In this document: positions 59,701-64,000 of the stretch, in pieces
How the letters are laid out: each line of letters opens with the position of its first letter
How positions within the stretch are numbered: the stretch's first letter is position 1
NCBI GenBank assembly: GCA_025084515.1
Contig: JAJAGP010000886.1
Location: 1 to 64,000 of the forward strand
Origin: Ancistrus triradiatus
Lineage: Eukaryota > Chordata > Actinopteri > Siluriformes > Loricariidae
Direction: 5' to 3'
DNA: 64,000 nucleotides
Position numbers and translations under genes: made by a program
Notes under the pieces: model-generated
What the model saw: the letters and a program-made list of their open reading frames with translations, nothing else
Told to the model about the DNA's origin: nothing
The model's database searches: none

Positions 59701-60969
59701 GGCATGGCCTACCATAAGTAATACTCCAGAAGTAAAGCACCATGAAAATAACTAGATTTGAATTTTTGGATTTGGATTTGGTTGTCTGATGGAATGATTT
59801 TATGGATTTTATTTTATCTCAATATCTAGAATCACTCTTACTTAGCTTTCTGTAGTTTCTTCCACGATCTTCTTTTATACAAAATCACTAAAGTATACGC
59901 TTAATAAAAACGTGCTTTCTTAAACATTGGGGTTAGATTATTCTTCAGAGCTACTCATAAAAAAGTGAACATCCATTTCAATTGTTGTCTCGTAGGGAAC
60001 ATAATATTGAAACACGGACCTTGACGAACATCTTGCTGCCACCGTTGCCCTTGGTCGGCGTGCAGTACACAGACATGGACTTCCTGTCACGGGAGAACTC
60101 GAGGGTGAAGTTCTTCTTCATCAGCTGCTTCACAACCTGCAGCAGAACGAAGGCATTCGTCGGATTTTAAAATGAACAGAACAAATACTGACTTAGAGCG
60201 GAGCAGGTTATAACATGCACCGCAAAGCAGATAAACTTTATAATATAATTAAGAAAACTGACAGTAAATATGATAATAAAGTACCATCTACAATCATTAA
60301 CAAACTACCAAGGCCTATAAATCTACATTTCAAAACAATTCTCTGATAACAAACCATTCTCTGATATTTAACCCAGATCTTCATAAATTAGATTTCAAGA
60401 GAATTCAAGTAAATGTTTAGTATAGTTTCAGACAAATTAAACTGATGTGACTCACGCTGCAGCAGGCGTTTGCTCTCTCCACGCAGGACAGGTTGTTGAC
60501 GGCCGTCTTGAACACGTTCATTTTCTCCACCAGGCAGCACAGGGCAGTTTCGGTGGCCTCGCCGACCTTCTCGTAGATCTTCTTAGACTGTCAATATCAA
60601 TCGTTCAATTCACTTATAAGTTTAGGATTTTTTCAGGTGTTAGTGGATACAGTCAGTTCTTATAGATGCCTTGATAAGTGGTGATAAGTTTTATCTTTTG
60701 ATTTATTTACTTATAGTGCCGCTTGATCAGAAATCAGAAATCAGAATTTCAGGATTAAATGAACGTGTTTCTGACCTCGTTGTAGTCCAGAGAGGAGTCG
60801 TTGCACAAGGCACAGATGGTGGATAGTTCAACCAGACCATCGTATTGACTGCAGTCCACTCTAGATCCACCTTTAGTGCTAGAAATCATAATAAACAATC
60901 ATTTTAATCTACAATCTGTTTTAATACAAATAAACAATGCTTTGAATGGGAGCTTGTGTTATGTCTGGG

Positions 60970-61011
<42 letters not shown>

Positions 61012-64000
61012 ACACCTCGCCCTCAGGGGTGTATTTGGAGCCAGAGATATCAAAGCTGTCCAGGGTCACATGATCACCATCCACTCTATCAATAATGAAC
61101 ATCTAGAGACAAAACAAAGGATTTACTTCAATAAAGGATAACATTTATTACCTTTATTGTGAGTTTCTAAATGAAAAAAAACCTGTCACTGGTTAGTTGT
61201 GAGACACCAGTGGATCGTCTACAGACGTGCCCAAATGTTTGCTGCAGTGTTTGAGGCTCACCTTGGTGACACACATCTGGTTGGTGGTCAGGGTGCCGGT
61301 TTTGTCTGAGCAAATGACGGAGGTGCAGCCCAAAGTCTCCACAGAGGGCAGGGAACGGACAATGGCATTTTTCTTGGCCATACGGCGGGTACCAAGTGCC
61401 AGGCAGGTAGTGATGACAGCAGGCAAACCTGCAGAACGCAGCATTATTTATTTTCTATGCAAATAACTACTGTCTTGTCCAAAAGCCTGGACATGCCTGG
61501 TCAAGCTATGAAATTTGCAGATATATGATTAATGTGGCTAAGGGCAGAGTCATTATTAATACATTTAATTACAAAAAAAGTGTAAACTAGTGTATTATTT
61601 TACAAACATGAATTGATTTCCATGATTTTTTTTTCTACAAAATAATTGTAACCTTTTCATGGCATACATTAGTCTAATAAATTAGATTATTCTTGTCAGT
61701 TATTAATATGCCCTTCATTTCATTAACACCTGTATCTAAAATATATATGTAAATAAACTTGAAATATAAACTATAAATTAAAAGCTGTACTAAAAAAGTG
61801 ACTCTTAATTTGGCATGAAAATAAATAATAATAAATAAACTGTTTCCTCACTCTCACGGATAATAAAATGCTTCCTAACCCTCAGATATAATAAATAAAA
61901 TAATTAAATTAAATCTTTCCGCACCCTCAGGAATAATAATGAAATAAAATCTTTCCGCACCCTCAGGAATAATAATTAAATAAAATCTTTCCGCACCCTC
62001 AGGAATAATAATTAAATAAAATATTTCCTCACCCTCAGGGATGGGAGTCACAGCCAGATCAATAATACTTAAATTAAATAATTAAATAATTAAATAATAA
62101 TGAACGACATAACAAAATAAAATAAAATGTTAATAATAATTATATCAAATGTTTACTGATCCTCATGAGTAATAAATAAATAAAATGCTTCCTCACCCTC
62201 AGGAATAATAATTAATTAAAATATTTCCTCACCCTTAGGGATGGCAGCGACAGCCAGAGCCATAATAATTAAATTAAATAATTGAATGATTAAACAATAA
62301 TGAAAGACATAATTTAATCAAATAAAATGCTAACAATAATTAAATAAAATCCTTCCACACCCTCAGGGATGGCGGCGACAGCCAGGGCAACGGCGATCTT
62401 GAAGTAATAAACGGCACCACGGATCCATGATCCTCCGTGTACGGGGTCGTTGAAGTGGCCGATGTTGATCATCCAGACAGCAACGCAGATCAGAGAGATG
62501 ACTTTAGAGAGCTGCTCGCCAAACTCGTCCAGCTTCTGCTGCAATGGGGTCTTCTCCTGCTCGGTGGCGGCCATCTGATCACGGATCTTACCAATCTCAG
62601 TGGAGACACCGGTGGCGATGCAAACGCCGACAGCCTTACCGGCAGCAATGTTGGTACCCTGGAGAGAAGGTGAGAAGAGAAACAATGGTAGAACAATGTA
62701 CATATGAATGGGTGCGAAGTTAGTTGGTTGCTTGGATGCATGGGTGGATGGATGGACCTATAGATGTAGAACTGATTGATCAATGGACAGATCTATGGAT
62801 GGATGGATTAAAACTCAATAGACAATAGTGATAATGAATAGATGGACGGAAGAATGAAAGCATGGATGGGGAGGAAGAAACTGTGTAGACAGGGGCTTTT
62901 ATAGTCTACATGTCATACTGTGGGCAGACAGAATTTAGAGGACCACAGCGGTACCATTCTGCTTGCCAATCAGTCATAGGGGCACAAAAAACGTGCAGAA
63001 AACTAAGCCTGTTAAACACTAAATACGTTCAGTTTTTTAACACTAAACTGGGTGTTGCTCTGCCATGGATGAGAAATGACAAATTAAAACCAAAACATAA
63101 AGCTATGAGCAATCATAGCAATGGGACTGTGGTAGCCTAGTGGTTAAGGTACTGGACTATGAACCACAAGGTCCAGGATTCAAATCCCACCTCTGGCAAG
63201 CTGCAACTGTTGTGGGCTCTTAACCCACAATTGCTTGGATTGTAAGACTATCAACTGTAAGTCGCTCTGGATAAGGGCGTCTGCTAAATGCTGTAAATGT
63301 AAATGCTACAATCACTACCTTGTCAGGAGCGTGGTTGACTTTCTATTAACCATTTGCCGATGTCTGTAACTCCAAAAATTGAAAGAAACTCTAAGAAAGC
63401 TCTAACAAGTGTTTGGAATTATGCTGAGGCATTATGGGAAATGAAGTGCCTGCGTTGAATCTGTGTGGCGTGTCCTGTAGTTGTGCTCAGCGATCAAGGA
63501 CACAATAGACTTTTTACCGCCGTGGTTTTAGTGCTGCACAAGAACGTTTTCCTGGGTGTAGGGGTAACTTAAACGGTCATTTGGGAATAGATGATCTTCT
63601 CAGTAGGACAACAGTAATGTGTAAGGTTATACTGACGGATGGATGGGTTAATAAAAGAAGGAAGACAGGCTGGATGGATGGATGGACGTAAGGGAATAAT
63701 GGATATGCAATAAAGGACTAACATGAGCAGTAATAGGGAATTGATACACATTCAATGATGGATGGATGATTGAACACTCACAGAGAAAAGCATGTTCTTC
63801 TTGTCCTGGTTGACGGCTCTGAGGTCAGGGACAGGGTCTGTGTGCTTGATCACACTGACAGACTCACCTGGAAGAGGCGTAACGATAATCATTAGACTAA
63901 TTTAAACTGATCCGCTGAACTTCAGTACAAGCGCGTAGAATATTCCGATTAGTAGCATAATCTGTTCAATAATGTTAAATTCATACACACCGGTAAGGAT
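55061..64000 (-). CDS. atp2a1: SERCA1 calcium pump (sarcoplasmic reticulum Ca2+-ATPase 1), 3' seventeen exons
   Basis: Exons (plus coordinates, 3' to 5'): 55061-55195, 55289-55406, 55992-56125, 56221-56306, 56492-56694, 57082-57302, 58056-58279, 58486-58597, 59117-59335, 60020-60136, 60456-60587, 60776-60878, 61014-61102, 61262-61428, 62361-62658, 63782-63867, and 63991 running off the window. All junctions are GT-AG and in phase; they join to 817 residues plus stop, from about residue 179 of a pump of about 995. P-type ATPase landmarks: CSDKTGTLT (phosphorylated Asp), KGAPEGV (nucleotide site), TGDGVNDAPALK (hinge), AAIPEG (M4), NVGEVV (M5), LLWVNLVTDG (M6), TIEMCNAL (M8). HFMQC and YVDPLPM point to isoform 1 rather than 2. 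It pumps Ca2+ from muscle cytosol into the sarcoplasmic reticulum. The 167-nt and 298-nt exons together equal the single mammalian 465-nt exon, split here by an intron at PEG|LPAV. Confidence 0.93.
56401..56440 (+). repeat. (ATT)n microsatellite in an atp2a1 intron
   Basis: Imperfect ATT units over about 35 bp. Confidence 0.8.
56697..56736 (+). repeat. (GA)n microsatellite forming the polypyrimidine tract of an atp2a1 acceptor
   Basis: On the minus strand it is about 20 CT units ending in CAG directly at the exon boundary (exon starts at 56694). The whole pyrimidine tract of the 3' splice site is the microsatellite. Confidence 0.9.
57451..58050. other. AT-rich intron segment of atp2a1
   Basis: Very AT-rich with many tatata/taatat runs; no coding or repeat identity seen. 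Confidence 0.6.
60971..61008 (+). repeat. (TG)n microsatellite next to an atp2a1 splice donor
   Basis: About 18 TG units. On the minus strand the intron begins GTAAGT and runs straight into CA repeats. Confidence 0.9.
61915..62264 (-). repeat. Intronic array derived from an atp2a1 exon edge
   Basis: Two copies (62022-62062 and 62225-62264) resemble the last 30-odd bases of the exon at 62361-62658 plus its donor, for example agggatggcagcgacagcca against agggatggcggcgacagcca. Shorter units (ccctcaggaataataat) recur at about 61926, 61957, 61991 and 62197. AT-rich linkers between units (taaattaaataatt) are also shared. Confidence 0.75.
62740..62880 (+). repeat. Imperfect (GGAT)n / (GATG)n repeat
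   Basis: Clusters of tggatggatgga-like units within the atp2a1 intron; a second cluster is at 63636-63770. Confidence 0.7.
63124..63305 (+). repeat. tRNA-derived SINE, full length, in an atp2a1 intron
   Basis: It begins with an A-box-like gtggtagcctagtggttaag and a B box (ggattcaaatcccacc), then a body with cttaacccacaattgcttgg, then gataagggcgtctgctaaat and a gctgtaaatgtaaatg tail. It is antisense to the gene and the best-preserved copy of this SINE in the window. Confidence 0.8.

Noticed and set aside
62437..62673. Plus-strand frames opposite the atp2a1 exons (also 57918-58283, 58994-59341)
   Set aside because: They are shadows of strongly conserved exons on the minus strand, without splice or start support.
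63124..63200. tRNA gene
   Set aside because: A and B boxes are present, but there is no foldable anticodon arm with matched acceptor stem, and the segment continues into the SINE body and tail.

Overview
The window is vertebrate nuclear DNA, almost certainly from a teleost fish. Two spliced genes have animal splice sites and vertebrate intron positions. The rest is dominated by fish-type repeats: L2 LINEs, Tc1-like transposons, tRNA-derived SINEs and LTR elements. I cannot name the species. No prokaryotic features are present.

Layout. 1-4.4 kb: 3' half of a decayed endogenous-retrovirus-like element (gag, pol and env-like remnants) ending in a 2.4-kb LTR. 4.4-6.9 kb: an LTR-like/gag-like scrap, a decayed Tc1-like transposon, a microsatellite and a SINE piece. 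6.9-15.5 kb: three L2 LINEs nested inside one another, all on the minus strand. 15.5-19.8 kb: SINE and MITE fragments in AT-rich spacer. 19.8-22.8 kb: a complete two-LTR element carrying only a gag-like frame with a 27-bp coding minisatellite. 23.0-31.5 kb: a near full-length minus-strand L2 split by a solo LTR of the same family as the LTR at 2-4.4 kb. 31.5-40.4 kb: spacer, two Tc1 elements (one carrying a SINE and an L2), a MITE, an unidentified inverted repeat pair and a jockey-like LINE scrap. 40.4-45.8 kb: the most complete L2 (ORF1 esterase, then endonuclease and reverse transcriptase), also dead.

46.9-64.0 kb is the genic part. A seven-exon cytosolic sulfotransferase of the SULT1 type lies on the plus strand with an intact 301-codon frame. 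It converges tail-to-tail with the SERCA1 calcium pump gene atp2a1 on the minus strand, of which 17 exons, including the last coding one, are inside the window; the 5' exons lie beyond base 64000. The two genes do not share a pathway: one makes a cytosolic conjugating enzyme, the other the sarcoplasmic-reticulum calcium pump of fast muscle. Their closeness repeats the SULT1A/ATP2A1 linkage on human 16p11.2. Sulfotransferase introns 2 and 3 hold transposons; atp2a1 introns hold microsatellites that touch splice sites and an array built from copies of an exon edge.

Caution: about 9.5-12.5 kb and 22.1-31.0 kb contain many scattered one- to few-base insertions compared with the same repeats elsewhere in the window. 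They look like unpolished long-read sequence, so reading frames there should not be trusted. I found no novel multi-gene system. The most interesting observations are the exact 1,262-bp inverted identity between two dead L2 copies, the three-level L2 nest, and the exon-edge repeat array in atp2a1.
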